64,000 nucleotides of DNA from Glandiceps talaboti. Lineage: Eukaryota; Hemichordata; Enteropneusta; Spengelidae. Position 1 is the first letter of the stretch, and each line of letters opens with the position of its first letter. The notes beneath the pieces are model-generated. The model was not told where the DNA came from, searched no databases, and worked only from the letters and a program-made list of their open reading frames with translations. Positions 14,501 through 40,092 of this stretch are shown here, piece after piece. The position numbers were made by a program, and so were the translations under genes. The stretch lies in the NCBI RefSeq assembly GCF_964340395.1, contig NC_135550.1, positions 13,255,408 through 13,319,407 on the forward strand, read 5' to 3'.

Positions 14501-15800
14501 AAAGCAAATCCTCCCATACGCTCGTCCAACGGTCAATTCGTCTCACCATTATCTCGTGCCATTAAAGATCCCTAAAACTCATCAAAGAACGATACCCCAT
14601 GTATATAATAGTCTTTTTAATAGTACAAAAAATATACAAATTCCAGATGGAGAAGTGTGCAGCCAAATGACCCAGACCACTGGACAAACACCTACATTAA
14701 CAAATTTTCAAGGCCTTGAAACCATAAAATGAGTGGCTTATTCTTGTCTTGGTAACTTCATAAATTACATTTTTGAATATAATCCTTGCATCATTTATTT
14801 CAACAATCTAAAATGTAATAGGAAAACTTTATCTGAAATATTGGTTGCACATTGTGTGCTGGTAAATTCCAAAGTCATGGTTCTGTGCATACTTAAAAAT
14901 ATATTTCGGGAAAAGTTAGTAGTGGGAAGAATAAGCAGTGGTTTGCCAACGTTTCCCACCTCCAAACTTTCCGGATTGGGTCATCACAGACTTTCAAAAC
15001 ATACCAATCACGATATAATAAATGTCATAGACTATGAGCTGACGGTCGGAAAGTTTGTCGCAATGGATATAAAAGGTGGTAAAATTAAATTGAACAGAAT
15101 TTCAGATCAACATTAAAAGGTACCAATCACTATATAATACATGTCATGGGCTATGAGTGTATGTCTGATGGTTGGAAAGTTTGCAGCAAGTTTCAAAACA
15201 TCATACCATTTTTTTATATCGGTGCCATTAATTATTAGATCGCATGGTTCTTTGAGTAAAATTAATGACTGGAAATTTTGTCGCAGTGGAAACAATTTCA
15301 CATCGTTTTTAATATGTGCGACAGAATTTCCGGCCAATTTCGACGCATGTGCATATCATAAAACGGAAACTTTGGCGCACAACACCGGCTGTTGAAAGGT
15401 CAAAGGTCATAGTGTATACAGGTTTTCATCTTTTGCGTAGCTGCTAAGATGCTTTTCTCAGTGAGTCATACAGTACGTAGTTTTGCAACTCGCAGGTGGC
15501 GGTTTTACAACTCGCAGGTCGCTGTCCTCAGCGCGCACGTACCGGTCTTCCATAGCTAGCTGTAGCCTGTATAACGGTATGTCCGGTGCATTGTCAGCCT
15601 CAACGGTACGCGGACCCCGCGGCCCGGGGTACGCCTCCCATACGTTGTGGTTGAAAGACCGTTAAAACTGCTCGTTTAACGACCTAGCCGTAATAAATAC
15701 ACAGTAAAATGTTACACCTACCATTTACTGCTAAAGTCGCTGTCATGATTAAAACAAATACTAGACAAGGAAAACCTGGACTTGTTCGTGGTGCCGCCAT
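1240..15800 (-). CDS. SIAE: Sialate O-acetylesterase, ten coding exons
   Basis: Removes O-acetyl esters from sialic acids; family members are secreted or lysosomal. Exons in transcript order: 15722-15800, 14235-14390, 8320-8504, 7567-7705, 6722-6980, 5038-5204, 3751-3881, 3256-3413, 2588-2786, 1240-1496. They give about 576 residues. Exon 1 starts at the ATG at 15798-15800 and encodes a hydrophobic signal peptide ending near TATLAVN. Exon 3 carries GQSNMQ with the presumed nucleophile Ser132; exon 5 carries SSWGGTPIEAW; the exon 6/7 junction makes WYQGESN; exon 9 starts with HPRYKQ, whose His427 is the likely catalytic His. Exon 10 has the family's Cys-rich end (YPCVYKQC). All junctions keep frame with GT/AG except intron 9, where one base is unaccounted for. 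The protein is roughly 50 residues longer than vertebrate SIAE, mainly between SSWGGTP and HSVLWN (exons 5 and 6). Family assignment rests on recognisable similarity along the whole length. Confidence 0.94.
1575..1834. repeat. 31-bp tandem array
   Basis: Eight full copies plus a part of a unit beginning ACGTACACAGTTTATCACAC, nearly identical, in SIAE intron 9 directly before a LINE 3' fragment. Confidence 0.95.
1836..2411 (+). pseudogene. 3' end of a CR1/jockey-like LINE reverse transcriptase
   Basis: An open frame (1846-2262) reads FKYLGHVFTDDLKDN, then FLLRKFSACTISVKLRLLTAFYNNIYG, then CYNNAFQRLIGLPSSASAS. This is the thumb and C-terminal region typical of CR1/jockey-like LINE RTs. The first ~1,500 bases of an element are missing. 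The 3' tail runs into an ATAC microsatellite at 2412. It is a 5'-truncated insertion in SIAE intron 9. Confidence 0.75.
2412..2521. repeat. ATAC / AC / ATAC compound microsatellite
   Basis: Begins at the 3' tail of the LINE fragment, as is common where LINE 3' ends seed microsatellites. Confidence 0.95.
2976..3188 (-). pseudogene. Short LINE ORF2 fragment
   Basis: The frame contains KHFLNQSISNNCNVVVRGKSVFYRDFYD and IGQLFDRRG, which resembles the same Tx1-like ORF2 region as GNRHLNAGYKSVLF at about 12.9 kb. It lies in SIAE intron 8 and has no splice signals that would fit the SIAE frame, so it is a repeat relic rather than an exon. Confidence 0.5.
5226..6093. repeat. 38-bp tandem array, about 22-23 copies
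   Basis: The unit contains GGGGTGAAATAAAGTGGTAC and TATACTGCAATATAA, with variants in which C/A or G/T alternate (AACGAGG against AAAGAGG; AGTGGT against AGGGGT). It fills the start of SIAE intron 5, beginning about 20 bp from exon 6. Confidence 0.95.
7037..7137. mobile_element. Right-end fragment of the TTAA-type element
   Basis: Shares CATCATGTTTTAGAATTAAG, a GGGGTCAG run and GGCCCAATTTAAGAATC with 734-830 and 37790-37880. It lacks the terminal GACCGG part. It is a solo fragment in SIAE intron 4. Confidence 0.55.
7969..8080 (+). pseudogene. LINE RT C-terminal tail fragment
   Basis: One plus-strand frame reads FDSLYPRSIREWNLLLSI followed by DINSFKHF. This is the FFPRTIREWNxLP-type end common to many CR1/jockey-like LINE polyproteins. 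It lies in SIAE intron 3 with no other part of the element recognisable. Confidence 0.55.
9295..9920. repeat. Palindrome nested in the foldback element
   Basis: Arms of about 275 bp (near 9295-9570 and 9645-9920) match in inverted orientation, from TTTTGTGGGG at one end to CCCCACAAAA-like sequence at the other, around a ~75-bp centre. The arms are GC-richer than the surrounding AT-rich element, which suggests a separate insertion. Confidence 0.8.
9932..10830. repeat. Second nested foldback block with three internal hairpins
   Basis: An outer inverted pair (about 9932-10000 with 10765-10830) encloses three hairpins: 10008-10165 (arms with CTGGACGAAGGCGC and its complement), 10171-10459 (92-bp arms with one mismatch), and about 10590-10740 (arms with GGTATACTAGATATG and its complement). 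The 10171-10459 hairpin has a C-rich loop. No coding sequence is visible. Confidence 0.78.
12030..13030 (-). pseudogene. 5'-truncated Tx1-like LINE, ORF2 C-terminal part
   Basis: In minus orientation, three overlapping frames read, in order: a segment with GEQIIWGNRHLNAGYKSVLF, a segment with KAIPKTWYRII, and a segment with FKWKIMNNPFCEIC, HFLYECKAVKQFW and VATFAVYKARILE. This is the usual end of Tx1-like LINE ORF2, with a zinc-binding CxxC...H...C and a trailing YKA motif. A T run at 12030-12043 on the plus strand is the element's poly(A) tail. At least two frameshifts break it. It lies in SIAE intron 2. Confidence 0.75.
13690..13910. repeat. End of the dispersed family with an ACAG array
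   Basis: GAACAATTTCCCAACTAGAC, CCACCAAATATCATGGC and CAGACAGACA (13811-13882), then TTCAGTTGTGCTAA at 13900. In SIAE intron 2, next to the TTAA-element end fragment. Confidence 0.7.
13926..14115. mobile_element. End fragment of the TTAA-type element
   Basis: Matches 44225-44425 (blocks GTCATGCCACTGTAGAT and CACAATGACCCCTCC and a degraded AAACTGACT end). It is a solo end in SIAE intron 2, just downstream of an ACAG array. A related right-end fragment lies at 7037-7137 in intron 4. Confidence 0.5.
14391..15721. other. SIAE intron 1
   Basis: Mostly unremarkable. Near 14990-15190 a ~125-bp unit is present twice in diverged form (ACCAATCACGATATAATA and ACCAATCACTATATAATA, both followed by TGTCATRGRCTATGAG). 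15480-15670 is relatively CpG-rich, as may be expected close to a transcription start. No other gene is seen. Confidence 0.6.
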
Positions 15801-16507
15801 CATCGCGCATGTGCATATGGATAGTGAGTAAAACCACAGACAAGAAAACAAAGATCGTGCAAGGTAACCGGTAAGGGGAAGAGACTTCGTAGTTTAGAGA
15901 TTGATACATTTGTAGCATCAAGATTCGTACGATATTTTCCTAAGAAAACGGCATTCTAAACAATAAGAAAACAACAATCTATGAAATATTACACGCCCCT
16001 GTGGTCACGGGTGTGGTCAGTGTTTGTCTTCAACTCAGGCCACTATCATATAGAGAATTCTCTCTAGTGGTCCGAGTCTTGAACCACAGCACCACAGGCT
16101 GCCTTCACAAACACCGGGGGTGGGGGGGGGGGGGGGGTGTTTCATCGACATCACATTTTTTCTGTCGAATACCCCTCCCCTCGGCGCCAATCTCGTAAAA
16201 TTTTGAAAATTTGAATACACCCCACCCACCTCCAGCTACATATACCTGGGCAACAAATATACGTCAGCAGTTTTGTGTTTCATATACCCATGGAGTAATA
16301 ATAATCAAATAATATAATAATAATAATGATAATAATAATTTTGATAATAATAACGTTTGTTTGAAAATTAACTTTGTTATGCCGGGTTGAAAAAGGTGGG
16401 TCATTTTATGAACATATGTTGCCATGGTAACCAAAATCACCATAATATGTTAATCATTTTTCCAGAAATTTGACATAAATTTGACGTCAACTCCTACTCC
16501 GACCTAT
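15801..16507. other. SIAE upstream region
   Basis: This would hold the SIAE promoter. Not far upstream of the ATG are a G-run (16117-16136) and an AATAAT-rich stretch (16297-16352). I see no convincing TATA box or other promoter element. Confidence 0.4.
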
Positions 16508-16570
16508 AAAACTATTACGCTCTGCCACTGCGGTATAGAGCACTGTCTTAGCAGATTGATACTCACCGAG

Positions 16571-16683
<113 letters not shown>

Positions 16684-16899
16684 CTAGAAATAAATGGATT
16701 CTCAATCTACGTCGAACCACAAGTGAAACCAGCGACAAAAGTAATAGTATCAGAAATGCACCACCTTTTATTCCAAATGAAACCATCGAACACGGACTAT
16801 CAAGATTTGGCAAACTCGTGAGAACAGTAATAACTGAAAGGAGGGGTGGCGAAATGGTTATTGGTGTGTCCCATCTGTCAGGTCATAGATTCGTTATCG

Positions 16900-17890
16900 T
16901 TGTCGTCTATTTCGTTTGTGGTTGTTTCATTTGACTTGAGCTCTCTTGAGTTGATGAATCGATGGGGGGGGGGGGGATGTTGAGGGGCGAGTGCGATGGT
17001 TCCTGGCTGTCTTCGTTCTCCAGACAATACGAACAACGGTGTTGGTTCAGGATTCGTTGGTCGGGAAGGGAAGGGAAGGTGGAGTCCAATTTGGGAGAAG
17101 GAGGAAAGGATGATGGAGGGGTTCGTGCTTTCTCTTCGACGTCTTTGGTATGTGTATCATTGTTGAGAGTTTCCGCTTGTTTGCGTTTGTTTTTTTCTTT
17201 TCCTTGGGTAACCTATGTTAATATGTGGTTTCCCCGTGCCCTTGATCGTCTATTTGTTCTTTCAATATACAGTATAAACCATCGTTCTTCATTTTCTGTG
17301 TTATCGGTATTTTCCTGAGTTTCAAAATCGTTGTGTTGATCAATATTGTTGTCTTTGGCGGTTTCGTTATGGTCGGTATAAACCAATAATAGTTCGTTGA
17401 CAGTAGGTTGCAGGTAGGTGATTGGTTCAGCTGTGATATTCATTGGTTGATCGGTAGTGTTGGTATGATATAAGTTATTGTTATTAACAACCTGTTGGTT
17501 ATCTTCGTTAATGATGGCGGTCAAATTGTCCGTGTTTCCGTTTTCAGTTTCAACTTGTTTGCAATTTCGTTGAGGGTGTCCTTGCATTTAAAGCAACGCA
17601 TTTCATCGGTAGACAGGTATACTTTGTAATTTCTATCTTCATATTGGACGTTTGTGGATCTATTTACAGTGCCATTCAGCCGGGTCGCTATCTAGTAATA
17701 CAAATACTTGTCGTCGGAAAGATTTGACGTGCTTCAGACTTTCACTTTTACATCCCCGTGAAATAGTTTTTACTGTTCTCACGAGTTTGCCAAATCTTGA
17801 TAGTCCGTGTTCGATGGTTTCATTTGGAATAAAAGGTGGTGCATTTCTGATACTATTACTTTTGTCGCTGGTTTCACTTGTGGTTCGACG
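16900..17890 (-). pseudogene. Tx1-like LINE ORF1 (zinc-knuckle protein) fragment
   Basis: The minus-strand frames read [19 protein letters not shown] and then a [14 protein letters not shown] stretch, followed by YLSTDEMRCFKCK and GHPQRNCKQ. The last two form a CCHC zinc knuckle interrupted by a small deletion that shifts frame near 17575. This order (RRM-like segment, KHVxSFRRQV, STDEMxCFxC knuckle, then a hydrophilic Asn/Thr/Gln-rich tail) is the layout I know from Tx1-like LINE ORF1 proteins. The downstream tail is Asn- and Thr-rich (17213-17560). Frameshifts and stops make it nonfunctional. Confidence 0.7.
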
Positions 17891-17916
17891 TAGATTGAGA
17901 ATCCATTTATTTCTAG

Positions 17917-18039
<123 letters not shown>

Positions 18040-18128
18040 CTCGGTGAGTATCAATCTGCTATAAGACAGTGCTCTATACCGCAGTGGCAGAGCGTAATAG
18101 TTTTGGTAGTACTGGAACTCTTTCTTGG

Positions 18129-18169
18129 GTGTAACTCGGAGTTTCACGCATATTGCGATCATCAGACAC
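18129..18169 (-). ncRNA. Hammerhead-like motif, left copy of an inverted pair
   Basis: Minus strand: CTGATGA (18165-18159), a CGCA/TGCG helix with a 3-nt loop (18157-18147), GAAA (18145-18142), a short ACT/AGT helix III (18142-18134) and a GTT cleavage triplet ending at 18133. Helix I pairs GTGT (18169-18166) with ACAC (18132-18129). The one deviation is that the closing pair of helix II next to the core is T-T rather than G-C, so activity is less certain. An identical copy lies on the other strand at 18402-18442, at the far end of a duplicated LINE ORF1 piece. Confidence 0.55.
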
Positions 18170-18401
18170 TCTTTGGCGGTTTCGTTATGGTCGGTATAAA
18201 CCAATAATAGTTCGTTGACAGTAGGTTGCAGGTAGGTGATTGGTTCAGCTGTGATATTCATTGGTTGATCGGTAGTGTTGGTATGATATAAGTTATTGTT
18301 ATTAACAACCTGTTGGTTATCTTCGTTAATGATGGCGGTCAAATTGTCCGTGTTTCCGTTTTCAGTTTCAACTTGTTTGCAATTTCGTTGAGGGTGTCCT
18401 T

Positions 18402-18442
18402 GTGTCTGATGATCGCAATATGCGTGAAACTCCGAGTTACAC
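18402..18442 (+). ncRNA. Hammerhead-like motif, right copy of the inverted pair
   Basis: Plus-strand mirror of 18129-18169: helix I GTGT/ACAC, core CTGATGA at 18406-18412, helix II CGCA/TGCG, GAAA at 18426-18429, helix III ACT/AGT, cleavage triplet GTT ending at 18438. It is part of a ~70-bp inverted repeat (18099-18168 and 18403-18475) and leads into a short TA run at 18473-18494. Confidence 0.55.
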
Positions 18443-18753
18443 CCAAGAAAGAGTTCCAGTACTACCAAAACTATATATATATATATATATATATAACTCG
18501 GTGAGTATCAATCTGCTAAGACAGTGCTCTATACCGCAGTGGCAGAGCGTAATAGTTTTGGTAGTACTGGAACTCTTTCTTTATGGTCGGTATAAACCAA
18601 TAATAGTTCGTTGACAGTAGGTTGCAGGTAGGTGATTGGTTCAGCTGTGATATTCATTGGTTGATCGGTAGTGTTGGTATGATATAAGTTATTGTTATTA
18701 ACAACCTGTTGGTTATCTTCGTTAATGATGGCGGTCAAATTGTCCGTGTTTCC

Positions 18754-20279
<1,526 letters not shown>

Positions 20280-20880
20280 ATTTGGCTGTTGCTATGGATA
20301 TGGTCATGTTGCTAGACATATTTGCATACATTTTTTGAATATTCACTTGTCTAAGAATCCCTGTTATCTTTGTGATATACACATCTGTTTGGCTGTTGCT
20401 ATGGGCGTGGTCTTGTCGCTAGCCACATTTGCATACACTTTTGGAATGTTTATTCATTTGTCTATCAATCCGTTATCTTTGCAATATATGCGATCCTTTG
20501 GCTGTTGCTATGGGCGTGGTCTTGTTGCTAGGACATTTGCATACACTTTTGGAATGTTTATTCAGTTGTCTATCAATCCCTGTTATCTTTGCAAGATATG
20601 CGGTCATTTGGCTGTTGCCATGGGCGTGGTCTTGTTGCTAGGCACATTTACATACATTTTTGGAAAGTTTATCCAGTTGTCTATTAATCCATATGGTTAG
20701 CTTTGCAATATATGTGATTATTTGGTTGTTGCTATGGACATGGTCATGGTTGCTAGGGATATTTGCACATATTTTTGAATGTTTACTCACCTACCAGAGG
20801 ATGTTATTTTAGCAAAATATACTGGAATTTGGCTGTTGCTAAGGGTGTGGACATGGTTTCTACAGCTAATTGTGTGAAAA
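20280..20880. repeat. Tandem copies (~107-114 bp) of a dispersed repeat unit
   Basis: Six starts of TTGGCTGTTGCTATGG-like sequence (20284, 20391, 20500, 20610, 20724, 20831), each followed by GGGCGTGGTCTTGTTGCTAG and CATTTGCATACA. Similar units are at 30290-30540 and 52590-52640, so this is a dispersed family with local tandem amplification. Confidence 0.85.
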
Positions 20881-21200
20881 TGTTTCGAACAAAATCTACA
20901 GAATGATACTTCTAGAAATATCTCACCAAATTTCAGTCCCATTGATCAAGTACTTTTTGAGATATGTTTTTGACCAAAATTCACTTTGTTATACCTAATT
21001 TGCATATCACGAATGAGATCATTATATGCTTAATATTTCTTCATATCTACACCCCTAGATGCATCCCCATCAAACAGTTTTGGAATTAAAGATTTTCGAC
21101 CAAAGAGACAGAATTTTAGCCCTAATTTACATATTACTGATGGAATCATGTCATGAACAAAGCTTAATTTACACACCCCTAAGAACTTTCCCACCAAATT
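20860..21200. repeat. Dispersed repeat family with TTTGCATAT and ACCAAATTTC blocks
   Basis: Ordered blocks CTAATTTGCATATCAC, GATGGGATCAT, CACCAAATTTCAGCCCAATC, AGTAGTTTTGGAATTAAAG and TTTTTGACCAAA. The same order recurs at 27830-28310, 30640-31075, 63490-64000 and in part at 13690-13910. Several copies end in CAGACAGACA and then TTCAGTTGTGCTAA. It could be a SINE or the tail of a LINE; no Pol III box is evident to me. Confidence 0.75.
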
Positions 21201-22384
21201 TCTTCTACGATTTGTTTTCTACCATGTTTATACTATGTATTCCATTTTGTTTTGCTTTTCATCTGGAATTGTCATTTTAAGTTCCCCCAGTGGAATGAAT
21301 ATAGCGATTCTGATTCTGCTACAGAAAAGAGCATCAATGTTAGGAAAAGATCACAGCAATACAACAAATGTATACACATCCATGTAGCTTCTATCTTTGT
21401 GTGACTTTATTTCATAATTACCATAAAAGATTCGTAAAAGTTTAGAAAATTATACCTATATTATACATGTTTCTTCCTACAAAGTAAATAATTTTGTGTC
21501 ATCTAGACGATAAAAATATATCCTCATTTAAATACCCATTTTATATCATTCTTATCTTATCTTGAAATACATGAATGTTTACAAAGTAAAATAAAATTCT
21601 GAGTCGCCATTCATAGTAATTTACAAACTAAGGAATTCATTTCAGCGCTCACTCCACACACTCATTCCAAGAGCTTCTTGTAGTCAGCAGTCCTTGTTTT
21701 TGTATTGGCTAAAATGGAATACGGAACTTGCAATCCAGACTGAGCATGCTCAGATGCAAAGGACTACAGGATTATCTGTGGTTATCGTAATATCTTATCT
21801 GGAGCTACCAATGAAATAAACCTCCCACACTGGTCAAGCTAAATATGAATTGATCATTCGTGGTTACAAACAATTTCACATTGTTTACAACGCTAATTGA
21901 CTAGTATTTATTATCACATTTCCCATGATTCAACATGACGGGTTTGCAAGTTCCCTATTACCCCTGCAATGACAATGGTCAGTCTACAAGTGTTCTGCGT
22001 TTTGTTCTATACACCATTTAAACACCAATTTGCACATACAAAGACACTAAATCTTGATATTGATGTCGAATGGTACAATGTTTTCTTGAGAAGCTTGAGT
22101 TTATAAGCACTTTCACTTGGTTGAAAATGCCTCCATGAAACTTCCACAATACTATTATTCTAATATAATTCTATAATAATGATACTATTCTAGTATTAAG
22201 TTCAATTGTTATGTTGAAACATGCCTAACATTCTGATGACATATGTATATAATCTTATATATAAAATATAATAACAGTAAAGTGTTTCTGGACTTTTCGC
22301 TCTGGCTTTGCTGAGCTGCCTCAGTGGGCCCAATCCATCTCATACTAATTATCACTTACGTCCAGTCACATGGCCTGAAATGGT
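21200..22384. other. Intergenic, no gene seen
   Basis: AT-rich sequence without a coding frame or clear repeat structure. GGCCTGAAATGGTAATCAGA near 22371 may still belong to the Penelope-like remnant's 3' side. Confidence 0.4.
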
Positions 22385-22745
22385 AATCAGAACAGTTGAT
22401 AATGTTTGCAGTTTATTCCATTGTCTCCATATGTGTTAAGTTTTTTATCCAGAAACTCTCCCGTGTGAGTCTGTATGATTTATTCTTCCATATCTTTTCG
22501 ATTCCTATTATTTTGAAGTCAGCAAGGGAGTTGTTGGCCGAGTTGAAATGGTTTGGTATTGGATCGGTTTTGTTTTTGTGCCTAATCAGTGATATATGGT
22601 TCTGTAGATGGTATCTCTCATTTCTCCAATATATATATTATCTTTCCACATTTCTCACAATTATATCATATATTACGTTGTTCAGCTCTTCCACTATGCA
22701 GTTTTACTTTAGCAAAGTAATGAGTGGTTAATGGGTACATATGAT
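22385..22745 (-). pseudogene. Penelope-like element GIY-YIG endonuclease remnant
   Basis: In minus frames: NCEKCGKIIYI, then a frameshift to a stretch with HISLIRHKNKTDPIPNHFN and SLADFKIIGIEKIW, then ESFWIKNL, then a shift to NTYGDNGIN. This is the order of the GIY-YIG endonuclease end of Penelope-like elements: CxxC, YIGET-like, HFN, DxxVxGIEK, RExFWIxxLNT, GIN. The catalytic YIG is damaged and there are at least two frameshifts. No RT part is recognisable upstream, where a CA repeat begins at 22749. Confidence 0.65.
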
Positions 22746-22747
22746 AA

Positions 22748-22748
<1 letters not shown>

Positions 22749-22818
<70 letters not shown>
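22749..22818. repeat. AC dinucleotide array, about 35 copies
   Basis: Plain (AC)n directly beside the Penelope-like remnant. Confidence 0.97.
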
Positions 22819-22820
<2 letters not shown>

Positions 22821-22917
22821 TAGAACACATTTCACACAAAGTTAGTAAAATGTTGTACTTTTATATTATAGTCACCATTTTATAAAATTCTATTTTTACC
22901 CCTAATTTGAACTTCAT

Positions 22918-23417
22918 CAAATGTACATTACAATGTCAACCTAATGGCTACATGGAATAATAGACTGTCTATCAACTGTACATTACAATGTCAACCTACA
23001 GGCTACATGGAATAATAGACTGTCTATCAACTGTACATTACAATGTCAACCTACAGGCTACATGGAATAATAGACTGTCTATCAACTGTACATTACAATG
23101 TCAACCTACAGGCTGCATGGAATAATAGACTGTCTATCAACTGTACATTACAATGTCAACCTACAGGCTACATGGAATCATAGACTGTCTATCAACTGTA
23201 CATTACAATGTCAACCTACAGGCTATATGGAATCATACCCTGTCTATCAACTGTACATTACAATGTCAACCTACAGGCTACATGGAATAACAGACTGTCT
23301 ATCAACTGTACATTACAATGTCAACCTACAGGCTACATGGAATAATAGACTGTCTATCAACTGTACATTACAATGTCAACCTACATTTGTAAATGCTACA
23401 TGGAATCATAGACTGAT
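22918..23417. repeat. 55-bp tandem array, nine copies
   Basis: Units start at 22922, 22977, 23032 and so on to 23362, each with TGTACATTACAATGTCAACC. The last copy has an insertion and drifts. Because 55 is not a multiple of 3, the apparent reading frame through it is an artefact of few stops. Confidence 0.95.
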
Positions 23418-24807
23418 CATGATCACACTATACGATCAGAAATCCTGTCCTTTGTGACATTTTGATTCAAATTAAACAATTAAATATACATTCCTACACT
23501 CTAAACACTGTAGGAATTGTGTTACAACTCAGCCTACCAAACTTTGTTCGAGAATCTTAGCAAAAACAAAAGTTTTCAAGGGTATTCACTGCATTTTACA
23601 ATGTCATCAACGTACACAGGCCAGCATAGCTGCAATAATTGTAGCATTTGTTGTGATTTTGAGGGGGTTTTCTTCTTCTTTTATTGTGGATTTTTTCATT
23701 CCTGTGTTTAACTGGAGGCAAACACTACAGATTCAGATCTGAATCACAAAGTTGGGTGGATTTTTCTGCTACATTATGCCTTACCTACCAAAAAATCAGA
23801 CATTCCTAATTCCAAAATTAATTACAAAGCCTTCAAGACCCAAGAAATGTTCAGAACTACCTGGCTGTGGAAAATCGCCCGGTCGAACGAGGCCAGCTTC
23901 AACCTCCGGGTCAAATCAGTCATTTTCTACCGAAAATTCTTGAGCGGTCTGGACCGTTACACAACGATCCTACTAAATTTACTTGCCATGGTTATTTAAA
24001 ACACATAAAAATCCACCTTGTTGTGAAATTTGTAAACTTTCCAGTCCACATTGAGGAAACTATGAGCGAAAAACCGGGTCGAAATTTCAGGGCCTCAAGT
24101 ATGCGTCCCAAATTCATCGGAAAATCGGTATTCCTAAATGTAATGCCAAAATTTATTTTGCTGGCACGAAAGATGAGATGTCAGTTAAGGTTTAGGAGTT
24201 TTCAGTATCTAAAATGGGGGACTCTAGTGAAAGTTACGGCGAGTTGAAAATACCGAAAAATAAGGCCCGTGAGCAGCCAGTGTTCGATCTAGGATACCGA
24301 CGGACACCAATGATTCACCTATACTCTATACCTCAATACCCACCTATACCTAAAGCTACGCTTTCAGCTTTAGCTGACAGCGGAGCTAAAAAAGTTGACG
24401 GATGGATGATTGGCAACAATGGAGAATCAACCTAACCCTTAAGTTCTGCACAGCTTTTGCTGACAGCAGAGCTAACAAACTAAAATAAAATCCTGACCTA
24501 TCTACCCTATTTTCATAGGCCATGTCATCGGAAACACTTATTTTTTTGTTCGCCTTATTTTGTACCATGACACTCTTGTTGCTATGAGACTATCCTTGTC
24601 TACAGCAGACTTGTATATCAGTGACCAGCATCATTTAAATGTGTTACAAATTTAAATTATCAGTAACAAAATTGAAGAACTTCTTTTATCTGACTGAACT
24701 AAATTTTTTAGAGAAAGACACAAAATGACTTTTTATATAGTAATGTATAATATATTGCACAAGTTGATCATTCAATGTTTGTCTTAAAGTATTGTAATTG
24801 TTCTGTA
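23418..24807. other. Intergenic repeats, no host gene seen
   Basis: 23940-24180 is related, in inverted orientation, to 61555-61700 (AAACTTTCCAGTCCACATTG and the mirror near 61615), so this is a dispersed repeat. No convincing exon. Confidence 0.45.
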
Positions 24808-24928
<121 letters not shown>

Positions 24929-24961
24929 TTTTGAAGATTTGAACCAAATTATATGCTATAG

Positions 24962-25010
24962 ACCCTACAGAACTGTTTCGTGAGGTGCGTAGTCCTCACT
25001 CATCAGGGGT
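24962..25010 (-). ncRNA. Minimal type I hammerhead ribozyme motif
   Basis: On the minus strand the 49-nt motif has every element of a hammerhead. Core 1 is CTGATGA (25006 to 25000). Helix II is GTGAGG (24999-24994) paired with CCTCAC (24985-24980) around an 8-nt loop. Core 2 is GAAA (24979-24976). Helix III is ACAG/CTGT closing a 2-nt loop (24976-24967). The predicted cleavage site is GTA, after 24966. Helix I pairs ACCC (25010-25007) with GGGT (24965-24962). The very short helix III is typical of hammerheads in Penelope-like and other small retroelements. It lies 36 bp from a TA array (24808-24926) on one side and 131 bp from a longer one on the other. Activity is inferred from structure only. 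Confidence 0.85.
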
Positions 25011-25135
25011 AGAATGGAATATAGTATCTGCGTATCCTTACCGTTAAATTCTATTATTCTAAAGTTCCTAACAGGGAATATCTACCTAGTAACATAGCGC
25101 ATTAGCATAGTTAATTGTTCTGCAATAATGATTTA

Positions 25136-25690
<555 letters not shown>

Positions 25691-25700
25691 TTGTTAGGCA

Positions 25701-39251
<13,551 letters not shown>

Positions 39252-39662
39252 GTTGAGAGAGGATACGTGGCTGCTGAGTAAACGTAAATGCTTCTTTCAA
39301 AGTGTACCGAGCCTGTCGTTATCTTTCATTGCATCAGATTCATAGAAACAAGGTCTGGTCGTCCAACATACGATGAATTTGACCGTGACGATAGCGATAC
39401 CATGGTCATACATGTAGTTACAGTCACACTTTCAAAGATTGCGATTCACTATACAAATCACCATGATCATGGATTGCCAGAAAAAGATGATGATGATATC
39501 CGTCCACGTTTAGAATCTACAGTCGTGAGAATCTCCCATACCACATGTACCCTGACAGTGACAGTGCACGAAATGGGGTTGGTAAACTATATCGAAGTGC
39601 TCATTTACATATATTACCATATCATTAATTCATGTATCTCGCGTTTCGGCCAATGACAAGCT

Positions 39663-40092
39663 GGGGCACGTTCGATTTGCACAATCATAATCATGATTTA
39701 TCAATCACAATCATGATTTTGCGTTTGATAAATACCAATCACAATCATGATTGGTAATCATAGTAATCATGGCCCAAACCATGATTGACGTGATTACAAG
39801 ATGGCGGACAACGTAAGTCAAAGGGGATCGTGCGCCCGTGGCTGACGCGGTGACGGCAAGTTAGAAATTACGGAAAACATTATGTAAATAAATTGTGTTC
39901 GGTCAGATTGGTAATTTGTTATGTTACTAGTATCAGTGTAATAATTTTGACGATGTAAAATCATTTAATTTATAAAAATCATAGGAAATGTGCGAAACTT
40001 TTTTAAAATGTTTACATGTATTAAAAGTAATCATGATCGTGATTAGGCGTTTTGTTTACAACCTGACGTTTGGGTAATATCGAATGCGCCCC
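39663..40092. mobile_element. Short TIR element with GGGGCACGTTCGAT ends
   Basis: Left GGGGCACGTTCGAT (39663) mirrors ATCGAATGCGCCCC at the right (ending 40092). The left interior has repeated AATCATGATT palindromes (39684-39785), echoed as AATCATGATCGTGATT near 40028. It lies ~410 bp upstream of the SLC16 start codon, so it may sit close to that gene's promoter. Confidence 0.6.

Noticed and set aside
23098-23457. 119-residue frame in the 55-bp array
   Set aside because: Repeats in nucleotide register, not in codon register; frame openness is chance.
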